From: Eucommia ulmoides
Taxonomy: Eukaryota > Streptophyta > Magnoliopsida > Garryales > Eucommiaceae
NCBI GenBank assembly: GCA_016647705.1
Contig: CM028327.1
Coordinates: 43,402,017-43,466,016, forward strand
Length of the DNA stretch: 64,000 nt
Direction of reading: 5' to 3'
The notes below the pieces were generated by a model. That model was given only the letters and a program-made list of their open reading frames with translations, ran no database searches and was not told where the DNA came from. The first letter of the stretch is position 1. Every line of letters begins with the position of its first letter. The position numbers and the translations under genes were made by a program. Positions 47,601 to 58,755 of this stretch are shown piece by piece.

Positions 47601-47969
47601 AAAGTATTATAATCAAGTTTTCTCATTCTAATTCCATGGCCCAATTCCATGACACCAAACAAAATAGTCATCCCGATTGGTTCATCGTCTTCAACTTTTG
47701 TTTCAGATCTCTCTCTCTCAAACTTCAGCCAAAACGACAAAATGCTCTCTCTCTAAAACTAAGCAATAAAAGAGAAAGGGAAAAAGTGATAGAAAAAAAT
47801 GAATAAAAAAGAAAAAGAAAAAAATAGTGTGTATTAGAAGAAGAAACTAAAAAAACAAACAAATAGGGAAAAACACAAAATGTACGACTTGAATTTGGAA
47901 ACCACTACCAAATAATAAAATTGTAATATGTTAGATTTCATAAACTCGAAAACATGATTTTCGTAAAAT
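44696..47969. repeat. SPH-B 3' flank and inter-unit sequence
   Basis: Non-coding. It has two diverged 3' flank repeats with ACTCAGATGTAATAAA (44700-44890), the foldback block to about 45510, then AT-rich unit sequence with the AACTCGATATAGTG landmark (46890) and a CT-rich GATCTCTCTCTCTC (47705). Collinear with 34902-38368 and 53343-55193. Confidence 0.7.
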
Positions 47970-47977
47970 AGTAACTT

Positions 47978-48344
47978 ACAAGGCCCATTTTGGTTACTGT
48001 TTTTGTTCCATTACCTTTACTATGCCTTCAAAATTTTGGGATTAATGTACAAAAACGAATTGTTAATTCTTGAATTCCTAAAGAATTTGAGAAATAAAAT
48101 TATTTCCACCAGCACCCACTCTCTAGCACCACCCCGCAGAAAAACACAACCCGCCAGCACCATACATTAAAAGAGAATTTTTATTTTTTAGTTTTTTGCA
48201 ACCGAACGTGTTTTTTATTTCTGTTCTCATAAATCACCAAACTTGTTTCTATTCCCCGAGTACTCCAAAATGGAAACAAAATCCCAATCTCAATTTATTC
48301 GAAGTAAAAACAAAAAAGCAAAAACACTAACCAAATGCCACCCC
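47978..48344. mobile_element. hAT-like MITE, copy 5
   Basis: Flanked by AGTAACTT at 47970-47977 and 48345-48352. It has an internal deletion compared with copy 4. Confidence 0.65.
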
Positions 48345-48651
48345 AGTAACTTGTTCATATATAGTAATAGATTAAAAACGAAAAACACTATTTTCAAATT
48401 GTGTAACCAAACATATCCATATTAATTTTCGGTTATTGGATATTTTGATTTTGTTGAATGCATTAAACATGCAAATAGTTTAAGAATGCTTGTCAAGCTT
48501 TTCTATGTAAAACAATCTATATATTGCATTTACATCAATTCAATGAAACAGTGATATTCATCAATAACCTAAGATCCAAATGCATGATTTTAGTGATAGT
48601 AGAATTTAAATGTAGAGCAGTAATAGATTGACATATGGCACTATGGTTTTA

Positions 48652-49150
48652 GGGTTTGACACTTTGTACCCATGAAGTTTGACCAAAATCTCATTTTGAT
48701 CCCCGTAGTTTCAATTTGAACATCGAATACCTTAAAGTTTCCTAATCATCCCATTACAATCCGAGTCATTATCCCCATTACAATTATGAAAAGAAAATAC
48801 TATTTGACTGCACATGTGACAGGTTTTAAAGGGTGTTATGGGCATTTCTTGCCTCCCCATTTCCCCCCTCCTAGGCTCCTTCCTACTCAAATACTCAAAA
48901 GTCTGAAATACAGATATATCACAAGTTTTTAAAGGGATATGTAAAAGGATGGAAATTAGCCTAATGACCATCATGATATAGTCCGGTGCACGGCAGGATG
49001 GTTTGCCATCCAAAGTTATAATGAAGCTAATTATTTTTTACTGAAGTAGAATCATTATGAAACTTTTGGGAGTCATGTGTTCAAATTGAAACTACAAGGA
49101 CCAAAGTAAAATAATAGTCAATTTTTGGGGGTGCAAAGTGGGACAACCCC
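48652..49150. mobile_element. long-TIR element upstream of SPH-C
   Basis: Orthologous to 3111-3611; ends GTGGGACAACCCC 45 bp before the TATA box at 49196. Confidence 0.7.
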
Positions 49151-49195
49151 ATTTTCGAATTGTGAAACCAATCACACATTATTGATTTTCTCATT

Positions 49196-49203
49196 TATAA
49201 ATA
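49196..49203 (+). promoter_or_regulatory. TATA box of SPH-C, displaced from its gene
   Basis: TATAAATA. In the sister units it lies 54-65 bp before the ATG; here 2.4 kb of MULE-like sequence follows it. Confidence 0.65.
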
Positions 49204-49590
49204 GAGTTTTTTATTATTTAGTAGACCATTGAGAAAAAGAACATTTTTCAACTGTTCATTCATAATTCAGACCACAATTAAGTTTTTGATCCTTGGACAG
49301 ACAAAATAGGATGTAAAATGACACATATACCCTGCTCTCACACTTATGTTAACTCTCACTCTCACTCTAACATCTCTTTCTATAGATATCAGCCATCAGG
49401 AGGCCTAAACTCGTGCTCTCACTCTAACACATATCTCTTTCTTTCACTTTAAAACCTCTCTCTCCCTCTCCTCCACCCACTGTCTTTGGCTGACCAATAG
49501 TGTTTTCCACTCACACTGCGTGTGTGTGTGAGAGAGAGACTCGGAGATTGAGGAGGCAAAATCGTGTTTTCCACTCACGTTGACGTCAAT

Positions 49591-49657
49591 GTCGAAGGAG
49601 GCGAAATCGTGGAGAAGACAGTGGCTTCTTGGTCTCCACGATTTCGCCTCCTTCGAC
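49591..49657. repeat. perfect 25-bp inverted repeat
   Basis: Arms at 49591-49615 (GTCGAAGGAGGCGAAATCGT onward) and 49633-49657, with a 17-nt loop. If transcribed it would form a stable hairpin. Confidence 0.95.
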
Positions 49658-50389
49658 GTCGTCCTTGCCATCGATCGGAGTCGTCGTCCTCGCCATCGAC
49701 GTTGACGTCAGTGTGAGTGGAACCAGAAGGCAGCAAAAAAGAGGAGTCATCGTCATCGCCATCGATCGGAGAGAACCAGAGAGATCTGACCACTGAACCA
49801 AGCCAAACTAAATCCCACCCAACCAAAGAAATCTGACCATCGAAGCCACCGCCAACAGATCCGTCCACTGAAACGCCACCGCCATCAAGATGCTGCTCCA
49901 AACCAAAATAGATCCTACCACCGAAGCCATCGTGAGTGGCTTGTTTTGCATTCCGAGACCATAAAGAGGATGGTGAAGATGATGGTATAATGACATTTTT
50001 ACCCCCATATTTTAGTTTTAGTTTTGATTTTTAATTTTTTTTTACAAATTAATACACTTACCTCCCCTGATTTTTTATCAATCTGGGTTTTGTGGTGTTC
50101 TTCGGCGGTGTTGTTTGGTGGTGGAAGAGGAATAAGGTTCGTGGGTGATGGGTCAGAAAGCATGAATGTGTTAACAATACCCCCCAAAAAACATTGCATC
50201 AACGTTAATGTCAGTGTGTTTTTTCAGACAACATGAATCCGTTAACATTTAACACATAAGAGTTTTGACATTTGTTTAATTTTTTTTAGCGATTGTGTTT
50301 GGGATATGTTTTTTGGGATCTTTTTTTTTTTTTTTTTTTTTTTATGCTAGGGGATTTGATTAGTGGTAGAGGTGAGGTGTTTATTTTTA

Positions 50390-51380
50390 TGTCAACGTTA
50401 GTAGATGAGGTATGATGAGTTAATGTTAATGTTAATGTAACCTACAAAATAAAATTGGAGAAATGTGTTAACGTGAAAAAAAAAAAAAAAAAAAAAAAGT
50501 CAAAAGCAAGGATATGAATGCATTAACGTTAACACGGGAAATTCACAGAAAAAATGTATATTAACGTTAATGCGAACTCAACTCAAACACACATTCAGCT
50601 CAAATGATAAATACTCACATATGGTAGTTAACGTTAACGCGCACAAAATAAAGTATGTGATAGGACGCTAACGTAAATATTCAAAGAAAATACGTTAACA
50701 TACAAAACCCCCAAAAACAAAATACGTTAACGTTAAAACCCATAACTCGATGGCATAAAATGCGTTAACGTTAAACGCACAAAAATAGATGAGGATATAT
50801 ATGGCAACGTGAAACACACACACAAAAAAAATATATATGAAAAATACGTTAACGTTAAAAAAATATGAAAAATACGTTAACATTAACGTGCAAAAAAAAA
50901 ATGTATTCAACAACATTAACGTAAATTCAAAATGTATTTTTTAATAATATAGTGTCAAAATAATTACGTTAACATTAACTTACTGTTAATGTTAACATGA
51001 ATGATTTGTAAAATATGAAAAATGCGTTAATATTAACGGGCAAAAAAAATATGGATTCAATAATGTTAATTTGAATTCAAAATGTATTTTGTAATATAGT
51101 GTCTAAATAATTACGTTAACATTAACTCACTGTTAACATTAACGTGAATGATTTTTAAAAATATAAAAATACGTTAATGTGAAGAAAAACAAATGAATTC
51201 AACAACGTTAATATGACTTCAAAAGATATTTTTGTAATATAGTGCCTAAATAATTACATTAACGTTAACTCATTGTTAACGTTAACTCATTGTTAACGTT
51301 AACGTACAAAAAAATATGGATTCAACAACGTTAAAGTGAATTCAAAATGTATTTTTTGTAATATAGTGCTTAAATAATTA
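50390..51380. repeat. GTTAACGTTAAC palindrome array
   Basis: Some 25 sites of the type ACGTTAACGTTAA or its half AACGTTAA in 1 kb. From about 50905 they sit in four longer direct repeats (starts near 50905, 51052, 51194 and 51317) that also share ATTCAAAATGTATTTTTTGT and AATATAGTG. Confidence 0.9.
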
Positions 51381-51635
51381 CGTTACGGTCAAATCACTGT
51401 TTGTCCATTTTTGTCTTGTTGCATAAAACAAAATGACATAGTCGTAAATATTGTGAATAGAATGGGCAAAATGCAAGGATTTTTTTTCTAAACATCTTAT
51501 GGGTGAAGAAAAGTGGACCCTAAATCTGAATGCTAAACACCTACCTAACAAAGGACTAAATAATAAAATCCCCTTACAAATATTCATATTTCATTGTGGC
51601 TTATTAAGAAGGGATTGTTTTAAGTTATTAATATA

Positions 51636-52028
51636 ATGAATTCCATCTTCAAATACTTGTGTTTCTTCCTGATCTTGCTTATTTCTGTATCAAGTGAATT
51701 AGCGTAGTTAAAAACAGACTCATTGATCCAAAAATTCGAGGTTTTTATCATAAATCATTTCAAAACCAATGCAAATCCACTAGTTGTGAGCTGTAAATCC
51801 AAAAACAACAATCTTGGTGTATATGTTCTCAACAATGGCAATGTATTTAGTTTTCGTTTTACGGAGACTACTTTGTTTTCTTGCAACATGAAACATAGTA
51901 CAAACGTGAAAGGTATTGTAGTTTTTGATGGTAATGTCGATTCTCATTGCGATCAAACAGGTACGTGTTATTGGACAGTGACAGACGCCGGTTTCTTTTT
52001 CAGTGATGATAACCAAAACTGTACCTTT
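51636..52028 (+). pseudogene. S-protein homologue pseudogene, SPH-C
   Basis: ATG at 51636 and signal peptide MNSIFKYLCFF as in SPH-B, but codon 24 is TAG where SPH-B has CAG, a nonsense change just after the signal peptide. Past it the frame is open and carries VFIINHF, SCKSKNNNLG, FSCNM and HCDQTGTCYW, so all four cysteines survive. Six codons (Arg-Glu-Asn-Phe-Trp region) are deleted before TTLFSC. The 3' end is cut at DDNQNCTF, where an LTR-like sequence begins (52029), losing the WYTW end. Its TATA box is 2.4 kb away beyond the MULE-like element. It is inactive by three independent lesions. Confidence 0.88.
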
Positions 52029-53342
52029 TGTAACGACCTAGTTTCCCAGAGCCGCTACTACGGTTTCTCCAATAGAGAATTTCTACCTAAAACGAATAAC
52101 TGATAATTTATAACATATAAATCCGAATAAAATTCATTTACTACAGCGACCATTTTTATAAACATAACGACAACAATAATTAAAATTTATATTCAAAACA
52201 AAACAAATGTATACCCATCTCTTTATCGAATATAATAGTCGGTGTTATTATATACAAATTGAGTATATACTATTTATCCATTTATAAATCAAAACCGACT
52301 GGTCAAATCTTCCATCTACCATTTATAGTCACCATTTAAAATATCACCAAATAACCAACACTTTATTTTTAATTTAGATCCGCGAATTGTATATATATAT
52401 ATACTGGAGACAAGAAATTAGAAATTCATTATAAAAAAATAATCTTTCAAGTTACAATGCCGCGACAAAATTGATAGTTACCGAATTTATAATTTAAAAA
52501 CCCAATTCCCACCATTTTATTTAAATCAGTTATCTTAAATTAATTATATTGAAATCGAATATTCAATATTTCCAAAATTGAGATATTTTACAACCGACTA
52601 CGATAATTATAATTACCGTTTCCTCCAATTTAAATCCATCCATTTATAATCCTAGTAATATTACAAATTTATACAATATAACTATTTCAGAATATAGATA
52701 ATGAAATTCAACTAATTTATCCATCGGCGTTCTACTCTCATTGCCGGACCTCTCTCTCTTTCTTTTCTTTTCCCGACAATTTGAAAGAATTAAATAAACA
52801 AATAATCTTCTCCAAGTTATCTCATTTTTTTTTCAAGTTTAAAATAACAAACAATTACAATTATTACAAATGAAAATTTAAATAACAGTCTCTACGCCGT
52901 TTTGTCACCGCCAACCCTGCAACCAAAAACTATAGGGTTGTGAGTCAACGCTCAGTAGAACTCCAACTCCTCTAATACATATATTTAATTAATATAACAC
53001 ATAAACCACATTAATATACTTGTCACATAAATTCCACATTGTCCAAAGAATTTCATGTAATTAAACAGGTAAAATATCACAACGATTAACCAGATAATTT
53101 CATAATCACACCATGAGACAATTAAATACATATATTAAGAGAGTTCGGAATTCTACCTGTCTCGGATTTTCTGTCGGCCGCGAGATGAGTTTTCTATTTT
53201 TATTGGAGTGGTTTGTGTAAATTTTTTTCCTCTTTCTTCTTTCCCTTTTTCCCACTTCTTCTTCATTGTTTCCACTTCTGGTTCTGGACTCGTTGTCGAT
53301 CAACCTTGCTCCAATCACGCCACACACCCACGAAAAGATATA
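52029..53342 (+). mobile_element. partial gypsy-type LTR inserted in SPH-C
   Basis: Starts TGTAACGACCTAGTTTCCCA, like the start of plant gypsy LTRs and similar in style to the solo LTR at 21151. No CA end or target duplication was found: at 53343 the SPH unit resumes about 1.7 kb further on than expected. The right end of the LTR and that flank are therefore deleted. Contents are AT-rich; the open frame at 53213-53443 is chance. Confidence 0.6.
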
Positions 53343-55193
53343 GAATGAAAAAATATATTATCATATTATTTTTATTATTAAAAGTTAATAGATCTCAAAA
53401 TTTTACGTACAAATACTTATCTATCCAAACAGGAGAATTATGAAATTACACAATCAAATATTTCATTTGAAAAAATTATTCGAATAAAGAATCTGTAAAT
53501 AATGGGATTTCAATATTCTGGATTTTGAAATCCCATTGTTTACAAATTCCATGAATTTATCAAATCTCTTACCCAAACGTAACCTTAGTCTTTTTGGGGG
53601 AGGCGGGAGAGAGGGGGCAATTAATTAAGGATTTAGATTGAGTTAAGGGAAATTTATGAATGAGTTTGGATTCTGGATGTTTTGTGGAGAGGAGGGGGGA
53701 GGATTTCCATCCAAAAAATTCACTCTCACTCTTAAAAAGCAGTATTTAATCATATTTTGTACCTTTTAAGTTTTACAAGATTTTAAAATCCCATCATTTA
53801 TAAATTCCATGGAATTATCAAATCCCTTACCCAAACGCAGCCTTAGGTTTTTTTTTTCTTTCTTTCTTTTGGGCAATTAATTAAGGGTTTAGATTGATTT
53901 AAGAGAAATTTATGGATGAGTTTGGATTATGTACATTTTTGTAGAGAGGTCGGAGGAGGATTTCCGTCCAAAAAATTCACTCTCACTCTTACAAAACAGT
54001 ATAATTTAATTATATTTTTGTACCCTTTAAATTTTACATGTGCACTTTATTAACCTATTTTTTATCATTTACAATTTTTTTACACTTATAAATTTGGAAC
54101 TTGATATAGTGCATTTAAATACGTGGAATCCCTAGTCAATACATAACCCAAAAACAATGATCTAATTTGTAGGTGAGAAATATATTAAATTTGTATATTG
54201 CATTGAAATTCGATTGCATTTTCAATTTTATTATTTCAATCTTTTAATTATTTAATTATTCATTTCTAATTCTAATGTGATAAATATTAATTTTTTATAT
54301 TCTATAAATCATAACACATTTTCCACCTTTAGATTAGATCCAAGGACTAAGATCGTAGAACTATCAACAAATAAACAATAATTGATTTACATCTAGTAGT
54401 AGAAATAAAACAAAATTTCAAATCGTTATAAGTTTATATAATATAATATCTCTAATAAACGAACAACTTATTCCAAAATATATCACACAAATCTATATAA
54501 TAAATTAGGGCAATAAAAGTTTTGGAACACCAATATAATTCACACCCCCACTTCTATGATTATTAAATTAAATTAATTTTTAACTCTTTTAACATTACAT
54601 TTATAATTAATTGGTCATTTTTTATACACATATAAATTACACAATTAGTATAAATGCATCAATTGAGAGGATTCCTCTCTTTTATGGATCGAATTCCAAA
54701 GAAAAGTTTTAGAATTCTTTAAATTGGGTTGTAAATTTCAAAATAAGGAATTAAAACTGAATATCAAATCGATTGTTAAATAAATGATACCAAACAAAAG
54801 AATTTGAATAGATTTTTCTCATTTTAATTCCATGGCCCAATTCCAAGACACCAAATAGATCCTTTGAAATTCAGTCCATGAAAAAAAAAATCATCCCTAT
54901 TCGTCTTCAACTTTGTTTCAGATCTCTCTCCCTCTCTCTTAAACTTTGGCCAAAATGTAGAATTGCTCTCTCCCTAAAACTAGGCAACAAAAGAGAAAGG
55001 GAGAAAGAGAGAAAAAAAAAAAGGATAAAGAAAAAAAAATAGAGTGAATTAGAAGAAAAAAGTGGAAAAGCAAACCAATGGGGGAAAAACACAAAATGTA
55101 CGACTTGAATTAGAAAACCACCACCAAATAATAAAATTGTAATATGTTAGATTTCATAAACTCAAAAACATGATTTTAGTAATATAGTAACTT
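53343..55193. repeat. inter-unit sequence before SPH-D
   Basis: Collinear with 46425-47977. It includes a 258-bp tandem duplication (53521-53776 and 53777-54034), each copy with GGCAATTAATTAAGG and CCAAAAAATTCACTCTCACT. The AACTTGATATAGTG landmark is at about 54098. Non-coding. Confidence 0.7.
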
Positions 55194-55553
55194 ATAAGGC
55201 CCCTTTTGGTTATTGTTTCCGTTCCATGATCCTTATTCTACTTTCAAAATTTTAGGATTAACATACAAAAACGCATTTGGTAACATATCTTTGTTCTCAA
55301 AATTTGGGAGTATTTCTTGAATTCCTGAAGAATCTGATAAACAAAAAAAAAATAATACATCCTATTCAATCACACAAAACTATTTCTACCACCTTCCACT
55401 AGCAACCACCACCCTACCAAAAAACACAACCTGCCAAGCACCATACATTAAAAAAGATTTTTTTTTTACAAAACTTGTTTCTTTTCCTTGAGTACTCCAG
55501 AATAGAAACAAAATTCCATTCTCAATTTATTAGAATTAGAAACAAGTAAAAAC

Positions 55554-57313
55554 GAAGACAAGAAAAGAATGACAAAAATGTCGAAGTAGTGAGAGTTTGG
55601 AAAAGTATAAACATGCAAAAATGGAGGTGAGAAAAGTAATTAAGGAATCAAAATTTAGGGCGTACGATAATTTGTACCAAAAGTTAGACACAAAAGAGGG
55701 AGATAGGAAAATATTTGAACTTGCTAGGTGATGTGAACGAAAAACTAGAGATATCGGAAGTGTCAGATGCATCAAAGACACTAATGAAAAGATCTTGGTG
55801 AATGATGAAGAGATTATAGAACAATAGAGAAGTTATTTTTATAATTTATTTAATGAGAACAATGACGGAGAATCTAGATTAGAGTTGCCTAACTTATCTT
55901 CAGATAGGATTTATAAGTTTCATAGAATAATTAGGGCTTGTGAAGTTAGAATAACACTAAGGAAGATGAGGATTGAAAAAACAGTAGGGTTAGATGAAAT
56001 TCCTATAGAGATGTGAAAAAATTTGAGAGATATTGGGATAGAGTAGTTGACTAGACTTTTCAATGACATTTTGAGGACTAAGAGAATGCATGATGACTAG
56101 AAGGAGAGTATCTTAGTGCCTATCTATAAAAATAATGGCGATGTTCAAAGTTACACGAACTATCGTGGTACAAAACGCATAAGTCATACTATGAAACTTT
56201 AAGAGAAAGTGATAAAATATAGAATAAGATATGAAACGAGTATAGAAGAAAACCAATTTGGATTTATGCCGATCTGATCAACTACTAAGGCTATCTATTT
56301 ACTTAGAAGATTAATAGAAAAATATAGAAAAAAGAAGAAAGATTTACATATGATATTTATGGACCTGGAAAAGACTTATGAATGGGTACCCATAGAAGTT
56401 TTGTGGTGGGTGCTAGAAAACAAACAAGTGTCCAATGTGTATATCGAGGTAAGTAATAATATGTATAAAAGTATAGTCACTGGTGTTCGAACAGGAAAAA
56501 GAGATAATTGTGCATTTTCTATTAATATATATTTATATCAAGGATCATCTTTAAGTTCTTACCCCTTCGTCCTAGTGATAGATGAGCTCGCAAAAAATAG
56601 TTAAAACATAATACCTTGGATTATGTTGTTTACGGATGACATGGTATTAGTTGATGAAAGGAGAATAGGTTTTAATAGTAAGTTAGAAAGATAGAGAGAA
56701 ACTTTAGAGTTTAAAGGTTTGAAGATCAGCCGAAGCAAAACAGAATACATGAATTGGAATAATATTACGCATAGAGTCAAGACATATTGGTTAAAGTAGA
56801 GGAGTGCAATTGGGATGATTTGTGATCGTAGAATTTTGTTGATACTTAAAGGGAAAGTTTACAAAACTGTTCTAAGATCAACACTTCTGTATGATTTAGA
56901 ATGTTGGACAGTAAAACCGGCACATGTCCAAAAAATTGGAATGACAGAAATGATAATATTGCGGTAGATGAGTGGGAAGACGAGAATGGATAACATTAAC
57001 AATGAAACTATTAGAAAGAATTTAGTAATATCACGCATCGAAGAGAAAATTAGATCAAATCATTTATGATGGTTTGAACATGTATATAGAAGACTCATTG
57101 AAGCAACAGTGAGAAAATGTGATTTAGTTTAAGTGCAGGAGGCTACTAGAGGGAGATGTATACTTAAGAAGATGTTGTACAAGACTATTAGAATTGATTT
57201 AATAACATTAAACCTGACTGGGGGATGACCCATGATCGATCACTATAGCGCAAATGAATTTATGTAACCGAGCCTACATCAGTGGGGAAAAAAGCTTGTT
57301 ATTGTTGTTGTTG
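55554..57313 (+). mobile_element. RTE-type LINE, degenerate
   Basis: About 1.76 kb of non-LTR retrotransposon, 5'-truncated. It ends in TTATTGTTGTTGTTG, the TTG-repeat tail of plant RTE elements. Flanks are an imperfect direct repeat (TAGAAACAAGTAAAAAC at 55537-55553, and TAGAAACAAAAAAGTAAAAAC at 57314-57334), a typical LINE target duplication. Plus orientation. Confidence 0.85.
55790..57150 (+). pseudogene. RTE LINE reverse transcriptase
   Basis: Read across many stops, the sequence gives VGLDEIPIEM (LINE finger motif), LVPIYKNNGDVQSYTNYRG, NQFGFMP (normally followed by RS; a stop here), LHMIFMDLEKTYEW (first catalytic Asp, usually D-x-x-K-A-Y), GSSLSSYPFVLVIDE (usually GSALSP) and LFTDDMVLVDE (catalytic FADD box with Thr). 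It ends with ISRSKTEYM, an HVQKIGMTEMIIL motif and a WFEHVYRR-like thumb. Frames are broken more than ten times, so it is inactive. There is no endonuclease domain because the 5' end is missing. Confidence 0.85.
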
Positions 57314-57658
57314 TAGAAACAAAAAAGTAAAAACACTAACCAAACGCCACCCCCACTAAATTGTTCATATATAGTAATAGAATGAAAACAAAAAACTATT
57401 TTCAAATTGTGTCACTAAACATACCCTTATTAATTTTTCTTTATTAGAGATTTTGATTTTGTTGAATGCATTAAACATTCAAATAGCCAATAGAATGTTT
57501 ATTAAGCTTTTCTATGTAACGCAATCTATATTGCATTTACGTCAATTCAATGAAACAGTGATATTCATCAATATCCTAGTATCCAAATACATGATTTTAG
57601 TAATAGTAGAATATACATGTATGGTAGTAATAGATTGACATATAAAACGGTGGTTTTA

Positions 57659-58156
57659 GGGTTTGACACTTTGAACCCATGAAGTTTGACCAAAATCTCA
57701 TTTTGATCTCCATGGTTTTAATCCAAACACCTTAAAGTTTCCTATCATCCCACTACAATCCAAGTCACTATCCCATTACAATTTTGGAAAAAAAATACTC
57801 ATTGACAACACATGCAACAAGATTTAAAGGGCGTTATGAGCATTTCTTGCCTCCCCATTTCCCCCCTCTCAGACTCATTCCTACTCAAATAATCAAAAGT
57901 CTAAAATACAGATATATCATAAGTTTTAAAGGGATCGACAAGAGTATGGAAATGCCCCTAATGACCTTCAAGATATAGTCCAGTGCACGACAGGTGATAG
58001 TTTGCCATCCAAAATTATAATGAAGATATGAAAATACTTATTTTGGATTGAAGTAGAATCATTGCAAAACTTGTGGTGTCACATGTTCAAATTGAAACCA
58101 CACAGACCAAAGTAAAATAATAGTCAAATTTTTGGGTTGCAAACTGGGACAACCCC
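57659..58156. mobile_element. long-TIR element upstream of SPH-D
   Basis: Orthologous to 3111-3611, ends CTGGGACAACCCC. 46 bp before the TATA box. Confidence 0.7.
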
Positions 58157-58202
58157 TTCTTCAAATTGTGAAACCAAACACACCCTTCTATATTTTATCA
58201 TT

Positions 58203-58210
58203 TATAAATA
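58203..58210 (+). promoter_or_regulatory. TATA box of SPH-D
   Basis: TATAAATA, 61 bp upstream of the ATG at 58264. Confidence 0.6.
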
Positions 58211-58263
58211 AGCATATTTCATTGTGGATTATTAGGGAGGGATTGTTTTACGTTATTAATAAG

Positions 58264-58755
58264 ATGAATTCCATTTTCAAATACTCATGTTTCTTCTCGA
58301 TCCTGCTTATTTTTGTTTCAAGTGGATTAGCACAACCAAAAACAGACTCATTGATTGAAAAATTCGAAGTTTTTATCATAAATCATTTCAAAACCAATGC
58401 AAATCCACTAGTTGTGAGCTGTAAATCCAAAAACAACAATCTTGGTGTACATGTCCTCAACAATGGCAATGTATTTAGTTTTCTTTTTAGGGAGAATTGT
58501 TGGGAGACTACTTTGTTCTCGTGCGATATGAAACGTGGTACAAACGAGAAAGGTATCGTAGTTTTTTATGGTAATGTCGATTCTCATTACGATCAGACAA
58601 ATACGTGTTATTGGGTGGTGGCAGACTATTTTTTTATTGGGTGGTGGCAGACTATTTTTTTCTTTTATCATTATTTTTTTTTTTTTATTTTTTGTGTTAT
58701 GAAAAATGGTATGAGAATTATATTTTTTTTTGACATTGAGAATACTCAGATGTAG
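58264..58755 (+). pseudogene. S-protein homologue, damaged, SPH-D
   Basis: Open for 163 codons from the ATG at 58264, so it could be translated, but the product is not a normal SPH. The signal peptide and core are as in SPH-B up to TCYWVVAD. The third conserved Cys is Tyr (SHYDQ), and an extra Cys is present (ENCWE). A 26-bp tandem duplication (TATTGGGTGGTGGCAGACTA at 58610 and again at 58636) shifts the frame. Deletion of the last about 20 SPH codons joins it to 3' flank sequence, giving a Phe-rich tail (YHYFFFFIF) that ends at 58755. It is either a pseudogene or a diverged membrane-prone protein; the first is far more likely. Confidence 0.8.

Larger units (their letters stand above)
49204..51573. 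mobile_element. MULE-like non-autonomous element in the SPH-C promoter
   Basis: 2370 bp. Left end GAGTTTTTTATTATTTAGT; the right end reverse-complemented is GGGGATTTTATTATTTAGT, so 16 of 19 bases match. It is flanked by TTATAAATA (49195-49203) and TTACAAATA (51574-51582), a 9-bp target duplication with one mismatch, as in Mutator-like elements. The empty site is seen in the units at 44.2 and 58.2 kb. The inside holds a GC-rich part with a perfect hairpin (49591-49657), CT and GT repeats, and the GTTAAC array; no transposase. It may be a Pack-MULE, but no captured gene can be named. Confidence 0.85.
55194..57354. mobile_element. hAT-like MITE, copy 6, split by a LINE
   Basis: Left part 55194-55553 after AGTAACTT (55186-55193); right part 57314-57354 ending CCAAACGCCACCCCC. 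The right flank is degraded (ACTAAATT). Confidence 0.6.

Noticed and set aside
49575-49901. Minus-strand frame of 108 codons rich in Gly, Asp and Arg.
   Set aside because: It overlaps the perfect hairpin and GAC/GTC-rich repeats of the MULE-like element; composition is driven by repeats and I could not identify a parent gene.
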